Part shown: positions 16,726-26,288 of the stretch, in pieces
How positions within the stretch are numbered: the stretch's first letter is position 1
How the letters are laid out: every line of letters starts with the position of its first letter
Assembly (NCBI RefSeq): GCF_934747485.1
Contig: NZ_CAKVGN010000002.1
Location: 1 to 64,000, forward strand
DNA from: an uncultured Brachyspira sp.
Lineage (GTDB): Bacteria > Spirochaetota > Brachyspiria > Brachyspirales > Brachyspiraceae
Length of the DNA: 64,000 nucleotides
Direction of reading: 5' to 3'
Translations under genes and position numbers: made by a program
The notes under the pieces: generated by a model
Database searches by the model: none
Told to the model about the DNA's origin: nothing
Seen by the model: the letters and a program-made list of their open reading frames with translations, nothing else

Positions 16726-18339
16726 TTAATTTTCTATATAAGCATAGCTGAATTTATGTTTTGCTAAATTATCATATATAACACCTTTTAATTTAGGGCT
16801 AACTAAAGTAGGTGTAGCATAATAGTATAATGGTATTATAACATCATTATCCATGAATATTTTCTCAGCTTTATGCATAGCATCCATTCTGATATTCTGA
16901 TCTATTGTATTCATAGCAGTTTGGAGCAAATTATCATATTCTTTATTTGTAAATAGAGCATGATTTTGAGGGCTATAACTTAAAAACATACCTAAGAATG
17001 TCATAGGGTCATTATAATCAGCAGTCCAACCGCTTCTTCCCATAACATAATTTTTATCAGTATATAATGTCTGTAAAAATACAGCCCATTCCTGCTGACT
17101 TACTGTACTATCAACATTTAAATGCTCTTTCCACATTTGCTGTACTGCTTCAAAAGTAGGAATTTGAACATTAGAATCAACTAAAAATTGAAGTACAGGA
17201 AAACCTTCTCCATTTGTATATCCAGCTTCTTCCATTAACTTTTTAGCCTTTTCTATATTTTTCTGATAATCTTCAGGCTTAACACTTATATAATCCCCTC
17301 CTACCTCTCTAAAATCTCCATTAACATCAGGAGCTCCAAAAGGTACGAATGCACCGGCAGGCACACCAGCTTTTACGATATTATCAACTATATAATTTCT
17401 ATCTATAGCCAATGATAAAGCCTTTCTAACTCTGCCGTCTTTTAAAACTTCATTAGTATGATTTAAAGCATAATAATATGTTCCAAGACGTTTAACCATT
17501 TGAAGTACACCTTCTGCTTTTAGAGTATCTATATCCTGAGCTGGAACTCTGTCAGAAAAATGCAAAGAACCTTCTTTTATGCCGGCAACTGAAGCTGTAG
17601 GGTTATCCATTAAAACAAATGTTATTTTTTCTGGAACTAAATTCTCATAATCCCAATAATTAGTATTTTTTACCATTACTATATTATTATCTATATTACG
17701 TTCTATCATTACATAAGAACCATTTCCTATATAACTTTCCGGATTAATAGTCCAAGAATCACCATATTTCTCTATAATATCCTCGCGAATAGGATAGAAT
17801 GTAGGAAATGCAGTTAATTCTAAGAAATATGCTGTAGGCTTTTCTAATGTTACCTCTAAAGTATAATCATCAATAGCCTTTACTCCCAAAGTATCCAAAT
17901 CCATTTTGCTTGAATTAATAGCCATAGCATTTTTTACAGGTTCAAATTGATAGCTATATTCACTTGCTGTTTTATGGTCTACCGCTCTTTTCCAAGCATA
18001 TACAAAATCTTTAGATGTTAATGGAGTTCCGTCAGACCATTTTCCATTAGTTCTTAAATGGAATATGTATGTAAGTCCGTCTTCGCTTATATCCCAGCTT
18101 TCAGCAGCTCCGCCCACTAATACACCTTCTTTATTTCTTGTAGCAAGTCCTTCAAATGCATGTATTATGTAAACAGAAGCATCTGAAGCTATATTTAATG
18201 TAGGGTCTATAGTTTTAGGCTCTGGACCTACATTTATAAATAAACCTTCACCTTGATTTTTATTCTTTGATGAACAAGATGTTATTATCAAGCCTATTGA
18301 TAATAAAAAAATAAAAAATAAACGCATAATATTTTTCAT
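16726..18339 (-). CDS. oppA: Oligopeptide ABC transporter substrate-binding lipoprotein
   Basis: A 537-residue extracytoplasmic solute-binding protein of family 5 (SBP_bac_5). The signal peptide ends in a lipobox (LIITSC, Cys22), so it is anchored as a lipoprotein. The family start motif EPKTIDPTLN is at about residues 39-48. Also visible are YIIHAFEGLATR, WSDGTPLTSKDFVYAWKRAVD and the lobe-II block VRKALSLAIDRNYIV. Overall it looks closest to OppA/MppA. No permease or ATPase genes are adjacent, so this is an orphan binding protein that must share a transporter encoded elsewhere. Peptide uptake would fit the nearby peptidase T gene. Confidence 0.9.
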   Translation of the reverse strand: MKNIMRLFFIFLLSIGLIITSCSSKNKNQGEGLFINVGPEPKTIDPTLNIASDASVYIIHAFEGLATRNKEGVLVGGAAESWDISEDGLTYIFHLRTNGKWSDGTPLTSKDFVYAWKRAVDHKTASEYSYQFEPVKNAMAINSSKMDLDTLGVKAIDDYTLEVTLEKPTAYFLELTAFPTFYPIREDIIEKYGDSWTINPESYIGNGSYVMIERNIDNNIVMVKNTNYWDYENLVPEKITFVLMDNPTASVAGIKEGSLHFSDRVPAQDIDTLKAEGVLQMVKRLGTYYYALNHTNEVLKDGRVRKALSLAIDRNYIVDNIVKAGVPAGAFVPFGAPDVNGDFREVGGDYISVKPEDYQKNIEKAKKLMEEAGYTNGEGFPVLQFLVDSNVQIPTFEAVQQMWKEHLNVDSTVSQQEWAVFLQTLYTDKNYVMGRSGWTADYNDPMTFLGMFLSYSPQNHALFTNKEYDNLLQTAMNTIDQNIRMDAMHKAEKIFMDNDVIIPLYYYATPTLVSPKLKGVIYDNLAKHKFSYAYIEN

Positions 18340-18461
18340 AAATCAATACCCTTTTTGTTTTTTATAAATAATTAGAAAATATATTATATCATCAATTATT
18401 AAAAATCAATTAATTAATAAAAAAATAAATTAAATTAAAATATTAAAATAGATTATAATCT

Positions 18462-18482
18462 CTATAGGGCGGGGGGCTATAG
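18462..18482. other. G-rich hairpin CTATAG...CTATAG
   Basis: CTATAGGGCGGGGGGCTATAG: a 6-bp stem closing a nine-base loop that is eight G and one C. It lies in the divergent gap between oppA and the TPR gene. TATAGGGCGGG also occurs in family II repeat copy 1 (near 27346), so it may be a solitary relic of that family. Confidence 0.5.
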
Positions 18483-18510
18483 AAATTTCAAATATTTTAA
18501 AAATTTACTT

Positions 18511-18539
18511 TTGACAAACTTAAAAATTTTTAGTATATG
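18511..18539 (+). promoter_or_regulatory. Candidate promoter for the TPR gene
   Basis: TTGACA (18511-18516), a 17-bp spacer and TATATG (18534-18539), 87 bp before the TPR start codon. The spacer is nearly identical to that of the glgA promoter at 53947-53975. Confidence 0.55.
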
Positions 18540-18625
18540 CATTTAATTTTATATAGTGTTAAATTATTTTTTTATTATAATATAATAATTTATATAAAAT
18601 TAATAAACTATGATAGGAATAAAAA

Positions 18626-20479
18626 ATGCCAAAAATATCTAATTATCTTTTTAGTAAACATATAGAAAAATGCAAAATATCATTAGAAGCTTTTGAAGAA
18701 AGAGAAGTTCCAGATTTAAAAGATAATTTTAAAGAAGAAACAGAAAAAATTCTATATGAGGCAAATAATTTTTTAAATAATATTGAACCATTCAATTATT
18801 TTGATTTTTATGATTTTAACAGCAAGGCAAAAAATTTTAATGATGAATTAAACAGAATACTTGAAACATTCTATATAAAAGAGCCTGACGAACTTTATAC
18901 TTATAACAGGTTTATTGAGTATTTTCATTATGATAAAACTATGTTTAATGATGAAAATGATGAAATAGATATTAACGATTTATATACTTTAGATGAATAT
19001 TTTGATTGTAACACTAATGGAGTTGCTCTAAACAATATGAGAGAATATAGAGATGCTATAGATTATTATAGTAAAGCTATAGACTTAATTGATTATTATG
19101 CATTAGCTTATTATAACAGGGGACTTGCTAGAAGTAATTTAGGATTTTTTGAGAAAGCTATAAAGGATTATGACAAAGCAATAGAATTAAGTAAAAATTA
19201 TAAAGACGCTTATTATAATAGAGGCTTTGCTAAAAATAATGCTGGCTTACACAAAGAAGCTATTGAAGATTATAATAGGGTTATAGAGTTAGACCCTAAT
19301 AATATAGATGCATATAATAATAGAGGAGTTTCCAAAAATTATTTACAGCTTTTTGATGAGGCTATGAAAGATTTTAATAAGATTTTAGAATTAGAGCCTA
19401 ATAATTATTGTGCTTATGGCAACAGAGGCAATTCTAAAAATGATTTGGGGCTTTATAAAGAGGCTATTGAAGATTATAACAAAGCTATAGAAATTAATCC
19501 AAATTATTCAGATGCTTATTATAATAGAGGAAATTCAAAAAAAGAATTAGGTTTATTTAAAGAAGCCATAGAAGATTATGATAATGCTATAAAATGGAAA
19601 CCTAATGATATAAATTCTTATATGAATAGAGGAAATGCTAAATATGATTTAGAATTATATGAAGAAGCTATAAAAGATTATGACAAAATTATAAAATTGG
19701 ATCATAATTGTGTAGATGCTTATTATAACAGGGCAAATGCCAAAAGAGAGCTGTGTTTATATAAGGAATCTATAAAAGATTATGATAAAGCTATATATTT
19801 AAATCCTAATTATAGTGATGCATATAATAATAGAGGGCTTTCTAAAAGTGATTTAGGAATGTATGAGGAAGCCATAAAAGATTATGAAGAATCTATAGAT
19901 TTATGTGAGGATAATCCAGAAGCCTATTATAATATAGGAACTGCTAAATATGATTTGAATCTTTTAAAAGAATCAATTAAATATTATGATAAGGCTATAG
20001 AATTAAAACCAACTTACAGTGAAGCATATAATAACAGAAGACTTTCTAAAAATGATTTGGGACTTTATAAAGAGGCTTTAAAAGATTATGATAAATCTAT
20101 AGAATTAAACCCAAATGACAGCAATACTTATAATAATAGAGGGCTTACTAAATATAGTTTAGGACTATATAAAGAAGCTATAAAAGACTATACTAAGGCT
20201 ATAGAATTGACTCCTGATTATACCAATGCTTACGGTAACAGGGGAAGTGCTAAAGATGAATTAGGACAATATAAAGAAGCTATTGAAGATTATGATAAAG
20301 CTATAGAATTGGAACCAAATACTGCTTATTTATATAATGATAGAGGCTGGGTTAAGAAAAATGCAGGACTATATAAAGAAGCTTTGAAAGATTATAAAAA
20401 AGCTTTAGAATTAGATTCTAATAATGAATATGCAAAGAGTAATATTGCAAATCTAAAAAAAGAACATGGCTTGAAATAA
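18626..20479 (+). CDS. Protein with 14 tandem tetratricopeptide repeats
   Basis: A 617-residue protein without a signal peptide, so cytoplasmic. Residues 1 to about 130 are an acidic, helical N-terminal domain rich in Asp, Asn and Phe that I do not recognise. From about residue 130 come about 14 TPR units of 34 residues, each close to NRG-x-K-x-x-LGLYKEAIEDYDKAIELNP. A final half unit follows. The units are very alike at DNA level too (102-bp period), which makes the gene prone to expansion or contraction. TPR arrays bind protein partners; none is identifiable. The start at 18626 follows a GATAGGA site. Confidence 0.9.
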   Translation: MPKISNYLFSKHIEKCKISLEAFEEREVPDLKDNFKEETEKILYEANNFLNNIEPFNYFDFYDFNSKAKNFNDELNRILETFYIKEPDELYTYNRFIEYFHYDKTMFNDENDEIDINDLYTLDEYFDCNTNGVALNNMREYRDAIDYYSKAIDLIDYYALAYYNRGLARSNLGFFEKAIKDYDKAIELSKNYKDAYYNRGFAKNNAGLHKEAIEDYNRVIELDPNNIDAYNNRGVSKNYLQLFDEAMKDFNKILELEPNNYCAYGNRGNSKNDLGLYKEAIEDYNKAIEINPNYSDAYYNRGNSKKELGLFKEAIEDYDNAIKWKPNDINSYMNRGNAKYDLELYEEAIKDYDKIIKLDHNCVDAYYNRANAKRELCLYKESIKDYDKAIYLNPNYSDAYNNRGLSKSDLGMYEEAIKDYEESIDLCEDNPEAYYNIGTAKYDLNLLKESIKYYDKAIELKPTYSEAYNNRRLSKNDLGLYKEALKDYDKSIELNPNDSNTYNNRGLTKYSLGLYKEAIKDYTKAIELTPDYTNAYGNRGSAKDELGQYKEAIEDYDKAIELEPNTAYLYNDRGWVKKNAGLYKEALKDYKKALELDSNNEYAKSNIANLKKEHGLK

Positions 20480-20535
20480 AATTAGCTTTATTGGAATTAT
20501 AAACTAAAAATTTTTTAATTTATGATTTTTTTGTT

Positions 20536-20569
20536 CAACTTTTCCCGTGGCAAAAGTTGCAAAAGCACT
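20536..20569 (+). repeat. Family I repeat, copy D (module 1 only)
   Basis: CAACTTTT (20536-20543) pairs with AAAAGTTG (20552-20559) across a CCCGTGGC loop, followed by CAAAAGCACTT. This is module 1 of family I without module 2, in the gap between the convergent TPR and ankyrin genes. Confidence 0.65.
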
Positions 20570-20633
20570 TATTAATTTTTTATTATAATCTATTTTTAAG
20601 CCTTATTTATATTTTAAGCAGCATAAAAATCAA

Positions 20634-21494
20634 TTATCTGAAAAATTCTGAAATATTAAAAACTATAAAATGTAATATTAATGCTGGTATACCTATTACA
20701 ATTAGAAGTACAATCTTAAAAATATTAAATAAAGTATTAAATATTCCAGTAAAAATTAATTTTATATTATAAAATATACCGGGATACGCTTTTTTCCCAT
20801 TATTATTTTTTATATTTTTATCTGCATTATTTTCTATCAAAAGAGATATAACTTCTTTTTCCATATCAATATCTCTATACTCATTATTTTTTTTATATAA
20901 AATTTTATGAAGTGCAGTATCTCCATCATTATTTTGTAAATTAATATTGACTGAGTTTTTTATGAGCATTTCAATAATATCATATTCTTCTGTTCCTATA
21001 TTATCTCTAGAAAGTATATAGTGAATTATACCATTTCCGTCATTATCTTGTATATTAATATTTGCTCCAAGATTTATAAGTGTTTCAATTTTATATTTAC
21101 TATCTGGAACTCCTATAATTTCACTTGTACAGAATTTAGGTTTATGAAGTGAATTGTAGTACTTACTTATATCAAGTATAAGGCTTTTTCCCTCTTCATT
21201 TTTCCAGTTAATATCCATTCCATTATCTAATAAAACTTTTACGAAATTAGAGAAATTATTAGTGCTTAAATTAGGTATATAGTTATACCATGTTTCACTG
21301 TTCGTTATAGAGTAAGTTATATATTCTTTTTCAATATTTTCAATTATATATTTAAACTCATCAATATTTTCTGATACTACTGATTTGTATAATGCTGATT
21401 CTCTATTTGTTGCCGCTAAATTCTTAAAATCTTCACTTACCTGACCATAAGCAATGTATGAACTAATTATAATAATCCATAATACTTTCATCAT
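20634..21494 (-). CDS. Exported ankyrin-repeat protein with C-terminal membrane segments
   Basis: A 286-residue protein with a signal peptide (MMKVLWIIIISSYIAYGQ). About four or five ankyrin units follow (for example VLLDNGMDINWKNEEGKSL, LINLGANINIQDNDGNGI and LIENNADKNIKNNNGKKAY). It then ends in a hydrophobic tail of about 45 residues (from YNIKLIFTGIFNTLF to VFNISEFFR) that could form one or two membrane helices. The tail may hold the ankyrin domain on the periplasmic face. It shares strand with the larger ankyrin gene 110 bp upstream. Specific function unknown. Confidence 0.85.
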   Translation of the reverse strand: MMKVLWIIIISSYIAYGQVSEDFKNLAATNRESALYKSVVSENIDEFKYIIENIEKEYITYSITNSETWYNYIPNLSTNNFSNFVKVLLDNGMDINWKNEEGKSLILDISKYYNSLHKPKFCTSEIIGVPDSKYKIETLINLGANINIQDNDGNGIIHYILSRDNIGTEEYDIIEMLIKNSVNINLQNNDGDTALHKILYKKNNEYRDIDMEKEVISLLIENNADKNIKNNNGKKAYPGIFYNIKLIFTGIFNTLFNIFKIVLLIVIGIPALILHFIVFNISEFFR

Positions 21495-21604
21495 AAACCT
21501 CTTTTTAATTATGTATTATATTTTTTGATTATACATTGTAGCGGTATATTTTCTCAATGTAGATTTATTGATTATATTTAATAGAAAATAAAATTTGAAA
21601 CTAT

Positions 21605-22765
21605 TTATTTTTTCTTATAATATTTTTTTACTAAATCAATCATTTTTTTATCCTGAATAGCCTCAGCATATTCTAAAACATTATAGCTTTCTTTTATACT
21701 TCTGCCATAGTCATTATCAGGTTTCATTTTTATATTTAAATCCACTCCATTTTTAAATAAATATTCAGCAACTTCATAATTATGTTGGTCTATAGCATGA
21801 AATATCGCAGTATAGTTTATATCATTAGGATAATAGTTCACATCAGCCCCATTTTCAACCAATGCCTTAACTATTTCTAAATTACCCGCACCTGCAGCAA
21901 TTGCTATAGGAGGATAATAATCTAAAAATTTTGTATCTAAATCGGCACCATTATCTTTTAAAAGCTTTACTACTTTTGGAGTAGATGCCGCAAGTATAGT
22001 AGCAGGAGCAACTCCGCTATCATTTGTAGCATTAACATTTGCACCATTTTCAATTAAAAGTTTTGAAGCTTCATAAGGATTTTTTCCTGTAACAGCCCAA
22101 AGTAATGGAGTATCCCCATTATCATCAGCCTTTCCATTAACATCTATTCCATTATCTATTAAATATTTCATTATATTGATATTTCCATTTTCAGAAGCAT
22201 AAATAAGTGCAGATGCTCCCCAAGATGATTTTTCATTTATATCTGCATTATTTTCTACTAATAGATTAAACATTTCTTCATTGCCGTTTTCGCATGCAAT
22301 CATAATCATGTTTTTTCCGTCTTTATTTTTTATACTTATATCAGAATTATTGTTTATTAGTAATTTTGCCATCTCTATATTATCAGTTCTTACAGCTTCC
22401 ATTAAAGCATTAAATCCATCGCCTGCTCTTAAATTAACCAAAGCCCCATTATCAATTAAAGCTTTTGCTATATTGTAATGATTATATGATGAAGCTATCA
22501 TTAAAGGAGTAGAATTAGCATAGTGTGTAACATTGCCTATAATAATCTCGCCTTTTGAAAAAGCATTTATACCGCCCTCATTTATTAATTCTATTATTTC
22601 ACGAACACCTGTTTTATTTTTATTTTTCTCTAATAAGCTTAATAATTCATCACTTGGTTTTATTATTTCATTTGTAATGGCTAAACTATTTGTTTTCTCA
22701 TTATTGCTCTTGGAATAAAGTGATGAAATTGCAATTATCAATATAAATAATATCTTCTTTTTCAT
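21605..22765 (-). CDS. Secreted ankyrin-repeat protein
   Basis: A 386-residue protein with a signal peptide (MKKKILFILIIAISSLYS). I place the start at 22765 because an AAAGG site lies just upstream and the signal peptide then begins normally; an upstream in-frame ATG at 22807 would add 14 non-signal residues. After a linker, about nine ankyrin repeats run from residue 70 to the end (TPLMIASSYNHYNIAKALID, then NALMEAVRTDNIEMAKLLIN and so on). A basic tail (KKYYKKK) closes it. It lies upstream of the 286-residue ankyrin gene on the same strand. Binding partner unknown. Confidence 0.88.
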   Translation of the reverse strand: MKKKILFILIIAISSLYSKSNNEKTNSLAITNEIIKPSDELLSLLEKNKNKTGVREIIELINEGGINAFSKGEIIIGNVTHYANSTPLMIASSYNHYNIAKALIDNGALVNLRAGDGFNALMEAVRTDNIEMAKLLINNNSDISIKNKDGKNMIMIACENGNEEMFNLLVENNADINEKSSWGASALIYASENGNINIMKYLIDNGIDVNGKADDNGDTPLLWAVTGKNPYEASKLLIENGANVNATNDSGVAPATILAASTPKVVKLLKDNGADLDTKFLDYYPPIAIAAGAGNLEIVKALVENGADVNYYPNDINYTAIFHAIDQHNYEVAEYLFKNGVDLNIKMKPDNDYGRSIKESYNVLEYAEAIQDKKMIDLVKKYYKKK

Positions 22766-22837
22766 AAAACAACCTTTTTTATTAATATAGAATATATTAT
22801 ATAACAATACATACTAATACTCAATAAAAAAACATCT

Positions 22838-23215
22838 TTAAGCTAATAAATCTCCTCTGTAATTTACACATAAATCTATAGAATTGCTTAATTTTATTCT
22901 ATAAAAACTTATTGTTTTATTTATTTCATATATATGAACATCTTTATATTTTTTTATAATATTTTTTACACTATTTGATATAGATTTTGGCAATATATTT
23001 TCTCTTATATCCTCATCGCTGCTGATATAATTCCAATTACCATTTTTATCAAAGTCAATGTAAGTTCCGTTAGATAATTTCACCTCATACTCATCATTGA
23101 TTTTATCTATATATATTATTTTTGCATTATGGAAGTAAAATTCTATTAATCTTCTAGCATTTTCAGGCAATTTGCTAGGGGTTATTTTTATAGAGAGTTG
23201 TAATTTAGCGTTCAT
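22838..23215 (-). CDS. PepSY-like protein
   Basis: A 125-residue protein. The start at 23215 has a strong GGAGG ribosome-binding site; an in-frame start at 23263 lacks one. Two similar halves are visible: LPENARRLIEFYFHNAKIIYI with VKLSNGTYIDFDKNGNW, then ISNSVKNIIKKYKDVHIYEI with IKLSNSIDLCVNYRGDL. This internal duplication is typical of the PepSY-like (PF11396-type) fold of small beta-lactamase-inhibitor-like proteins. Unlike most of that family, no signal peptide is seen. A minus-strand promoter lies at 23253-23280. Function unknown. Confidence 0.75.
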   Translation of the reverse strand: MNAKLQLSIKITPSKLPENARRLIEFYFHNAKIIYIDKINDEYEVKLSNGTYIDFDKNGNWNYISSDEDIRENILPKSISNSVKNIIKKYKDVHIYEINKTISFYRIKLSNSIDLCVNYRGDLLA

Positions 23216-23252
23216 ATTTTCCTCCGTCAAGTTATTGTAAATTATCTTTACA

Positions 23253-23280
23253 ATTATAGTCAAAGGAGGAGTTTTGTCAA
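23253..23280 (-). promoter_or_regulatory. Promoter for the PepSY-like gene
   Basis: On the minus strand, TTGACA (23275-23280), a 16-bp spacer and TATAAT (23253-23258), 38 bp upstream of the start at 23215. Both boxes are consensus. Confidence 0.7.
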
Positions 23281-23445
23281 TATAATTTTACAAATATTTT
23301 ACAATAAATTTACAATTATTAGCTTTTTACAGGCAAAATATAATACATATCAAACATGACATATAGATTAGTGTAAATTTTATGTAAAATATAAATTGTT
23401 ATTCTTTACAATTAACATAAATCTATACAAATATACAAAAAATAC

Positions 23446-23474
23446 TTGAAAAATATAACATTTTGCAATATAAT
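23446..23474 (+). promoter_or_regulatory. Candidate promoter for leuS
   Basis: TTGAAA (23446-23451), a 17-bp spacer and TATAAT (23469-23474), implying a leader of about 150 bases before leuS. I looked for a T-box and see no specifier-arm or terminator/antiterminator structure in it. The rest of the 23281-23627 gap is plain AT-rich sequence. Confidence 0.55.
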
Positions 23475-23627
23475 TTTTGTTGTAAAAATTTTCAGTAAAT
23501 ATATTTTGCTGTTATCATCTTATTTTAATTCTTTATATAGTAATAAAATAAGCGGAATTTTACAAAATACACATAAAAATAATAATTTTTTTATTAATAA
23601 ATAGTATCAAACTACGGAGTGTATATT

Positions 23628-26189
23628 ATGGAATATAATTTTACCACCATTGAAAAGAAGTGGCAGAAATTCTGGAAAGACAATCAGTCTTTCAAAACAG
23701 TTTCTAAACCTACAGACAAAAAATATTATGTATTAGAGATGTTTCCTTATCCATCTGGAAAAATGCATATGGGGCACGTATCAAACTACACTATAGCTGA
23801 CTCTATAGCGAGATACTATAAACTGTTGGGCTATGATATTTTACATCCAATGGGCTGGGACGCTTTTGGTATGCCTGCAGAAAATGCTGCTATTGACAAT
23901 AAAACTCACCCTGCTGAATGGACTTTAAAAAATATTGCCAATATGAAAGACCAATTAAACTTACTTGGATATTCATATGACTGGGATAGAGAAGTTACTA
24001 CTTGTTTACCTGATTATTATAAATGGGGGCAGTGGTTTATATTAAAAATGTATGAGAAGGGACTTTTATATAGAAAAGGCGGAGATGTTAACTGGTGCGA
24101 GCATTGTAATACAGTATTAGCAAATGAACAGGTTACTGCAGAAGGCACTTGCTGGAGATGTGACGGAGAGGTTACTAAAAAGAAGCTTGAACAATGGTAT
24201 ATAAAAGTTACTGATTATGCAGAGCAATTAGATGCTGATTTGAAACTATTAGAAGGTTATTGGCCTGATAATGTTATAGCTATGCAGAAAAACTGGATAG
24301 GAAGAAGTGTTGGTGCTTATATCAATTTTAATTTAGATGACGGCAAAGACTTCCCTATATTTACAACTCGCCCGGACACTATTTATGGTGTTACTTATAT
24401 GGCTATAGCTTGGAATTATGAAGGGCTTTTAGACATGTGTACTCACGAACAAAGAAGTGCTGTAGAAGAGTTTATAAAAAAGTCTGCTAAAATTGACCAA
24501 AAAACAGATTACGAAAAAGAAGGGATATTTACAGGAAGATATGTTGTAAATCCATTTAATGGAGAGAAAGCTCCTTTATATGCTGCTAATTTCGTTTTGG
24601 CTGAATATGGTAGCGGTGCTGTAATGGCTGTTCCTGCTCATGACCAGAGAGACTTTGAATTTGCTAAAAAATATAATATTCCTGTAAAAGTTGTTATACA
24701 AAATGATGACAATTCTATAAAAGCAGAAAACATGACAGAGGCCTATGTAGAAGACGGAATAGTTGTTAATTCTGACATATTAAATGGGCTTTCTTCAAGA
24801 GACGCTATAAAAAGAGCGATAGAATATGCCGCAGAAAAAGGTTTTGGAAGAGAGCAAGTACAATATAAACTTAGAGATTGGCTTATATCAAGACAGAGAT
24901 ATTGGGGCAACCCTCTTCCTTTTGTACATTGTGAGAAATGCGGTGTTGTACCTGTACCTGAAAGTGAGTTACCTATAACTCTTCCTATGGATATAGAGTT
25001 TACAGTTGGAGAAAACCCTCTTAAAAAATCTGCATCATTCGTTAATACTACTTGTCCTAAATGCGGTGCTCCTGCAAAAAGAGAAACTGACACTATGGAC
25101 ACATTTACATGCAGTTCTTGGTATTATGCAAGATATACAGATGCTCATAATGATAAAATGCCTTTTGACCCTGCTTCCGCTAATGCTTGGCTTGGCGTTG
25201 ACCAATATATAGGCGGTATTGAACATGCTTGTATGCACCTTTTATATTCAAGATTCTGGTACAAGTTTATGAGAGATATAGGACTTATAAAAGGAGATGA
25301 GCCTTTCAATAGACTTCTTACTCAGGGTATGGTTTTAGCAAATAGTTATGAGGCTAAATCATTGAAAAAATTCTATACTCAAGAGCAGATGAACAATAAA
25401 GAATACGAAAAAGACGGCATTAAAAAAGAAGACATTATAGTAAAAATGGAGAAGATGTCTAAATCAAAAGCTAATGGTGTTGATCCGGCTGAGATTATAG
25501 AACTTTTTGGTGCTGATGCTGTTAGAATATTTGTTATGTTTGTTGCTCCTCCTGAAAAAGATAAAGAATGGTCTGATGAGGGTGTTAAAGGTTCTGCAAG
25601 ATTCTTAAACAGAATTTGGAACTTATTCTTAAAATACAAAGATGAAGAAGCTTTCAAAAATGCTAAATCATTTGACTACAGCAATCTTTCAAAAGACGGA
25701 CAAAAATTATTTAGAAAATACAACAAAACTATTAAGAAAGTTACAATAGACATCAAAGACAGATTCCACTTTAATACAGCCATTGCATCACTAATGGAGC
25801 TTTTAAACGACATGTCTACTATAAAATTAGCTAATAATGATGATTATGCTATGTTTAGAGAAGTGATTAGAGGCTACTTAATTCTTCTTAACCCAATAGC
25901 TCCGCACATAACAGAAGAGATTTACCAGATATTAAACTTTGGCAAAATGATTCTCGAAGAAAGATGGGTTGAGCATAATGAAGAATATTGCAAAGACGAT
26001 ACATTTGAATTGGTATTCCAAGTTAATGGTAAAATAAGAGACAGAATAGAAGCCGACGTTAATATAAGCGAAGATGATGCAAAAAATCAGGCATTATCAA
26101 GTGAGAAAGTAAAACAGTTTACAGAAGGAAAAAATATTATTAAAGTAGTTTATGTTAAAGGAAAACTCGTAAACATAGTTGTAAAATAA
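23628..26189 (+). CDS. leuS: Leucyl-tRNA synthetase
   Basis: An 853-residue class Ia synthetase that charges tRNA-Leu. Signature motifs are HMGH (residues 47-50) and KMSKS (609-613). Between them are a zinc-binding segment with CEHCNT and CWRCDG (near 165-190), the CP1 editing domain with the TTRPDT motif, and a second Cys cluster (CEKCGVV, CPKCGAP). The anticodon-binding and C-terminal domain end in the beta segment VVYVKGKLVNIVVK. The ATG at 23628 is preferred to an in-frame GTG at 23619 because CGGAG (23615-23619) is the ribosome-binding site. It is transcribed alone. Confidence 0.97.
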   Translation: MEYNFTTIEKKWQKFWKDNQSFKTVSKPTDKKYYVLEMFPYPSGKMHMGHVSNYTIADSIARYYKLLGYDILHPMGWDAFGMPAENAAIDNKTHPAEWTLKNIANMKDQLNLLGYSYDWDREVTTCLPDYYKWGQWFILKMYEKGLLYRKGGDVNWCEHCNTVLANEQVTAEGTCWRCDGEVTKKKLEQWYIKVTDYAEQLDADLKLLEGYWPDNVIAMQKNWIGRSVGAYINFNLDDGKDFPIFTTRPDTIYGVTYMAIAWNYEGLLDMCTHEQRSAVEEFIKKSAKIDQKTDYEKEGIFTGRYVVNPFNGEKAPLYAANFVLAEYGSGAVMAVPAHDQRDFEFAKKYNIPVKVVIQNDDNSIKAENMTEAYVEDGIVVNSDILNGLSSRDAIKRAIEYAAEKGFGREQVQYKLRDWLISRQRYWGNPLPFVHCEKCGVVPVPESELPITLPMDIEFTVGENPLKKSASFVNTTCPKCGAPAKRETDTMDTFTCSSWYYARYTDAHNDKMPFDPASANAWLGVDQYIGGIEHACMHLLYSRFWYKFMRDIGLIKGDEPFNRLLTQGMVLANSYEAKSLKKFYTQEQMNNKEYEKDGIKKEDIIVKMEKMSKSKANGVDPAEIIELFGADAVRIFVMFVAPPEKDKEWSDEGVKGSARFLNRIWNLFLKYKDEEAFKNAKSFDYSNLSKDGQKLFRKYNKTIKKVTIDIKDRFHFNTAIASLMELLNDMSTIKLANNDDYAMFREVIRGYLILLNPIAPHITEEIYQILNFGKMILEERWVEHNEEYCKDDTFELVFQVNGKIRDRIEADVNISEDDAKNQALSSEKVKQFTEGKNIIKVVYVKGKLVNIVVK

Positions 26190-26206
26190 AATATTTTTAC
26201 ATAAAC

Positions 26207-26248
26207 AAAAAAGAAGAGTGTAAAATTATATTTATGCTCTTCTTTTTT
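26207..26248 (+). terminator. leuS terminator
   Basis: AAAAAAGAAGAG (26207-26218) pairs with CTCTTCTTTTTT (26237-26248), then T-rich, just after the leuS stop codon. It can also serve the convergent GDSL remnant. Confidence 0.85.
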
Positions 26249-26288
26249 ATAACTAACATTATTAATGTCTTGATAAGTTATGGTACTA

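Noticed and set aside
19020..20460. Regular 102-bp repeats resembling an array
   Set aside because: They encode TPR units in one continuous frame; there are no unique spacers as in CRISPR.
23475..23627. leuS leader as a possible T-box riboswitch
   Set aside because: No T-box core sequence, specifier loop or terminator/antiterminator pair could be found.
23619..23627. GTG at 23619 as the leuS start
   Set aside because: It overlaps the CGGAG ribosome-binding site that serves the ATG at 23628.
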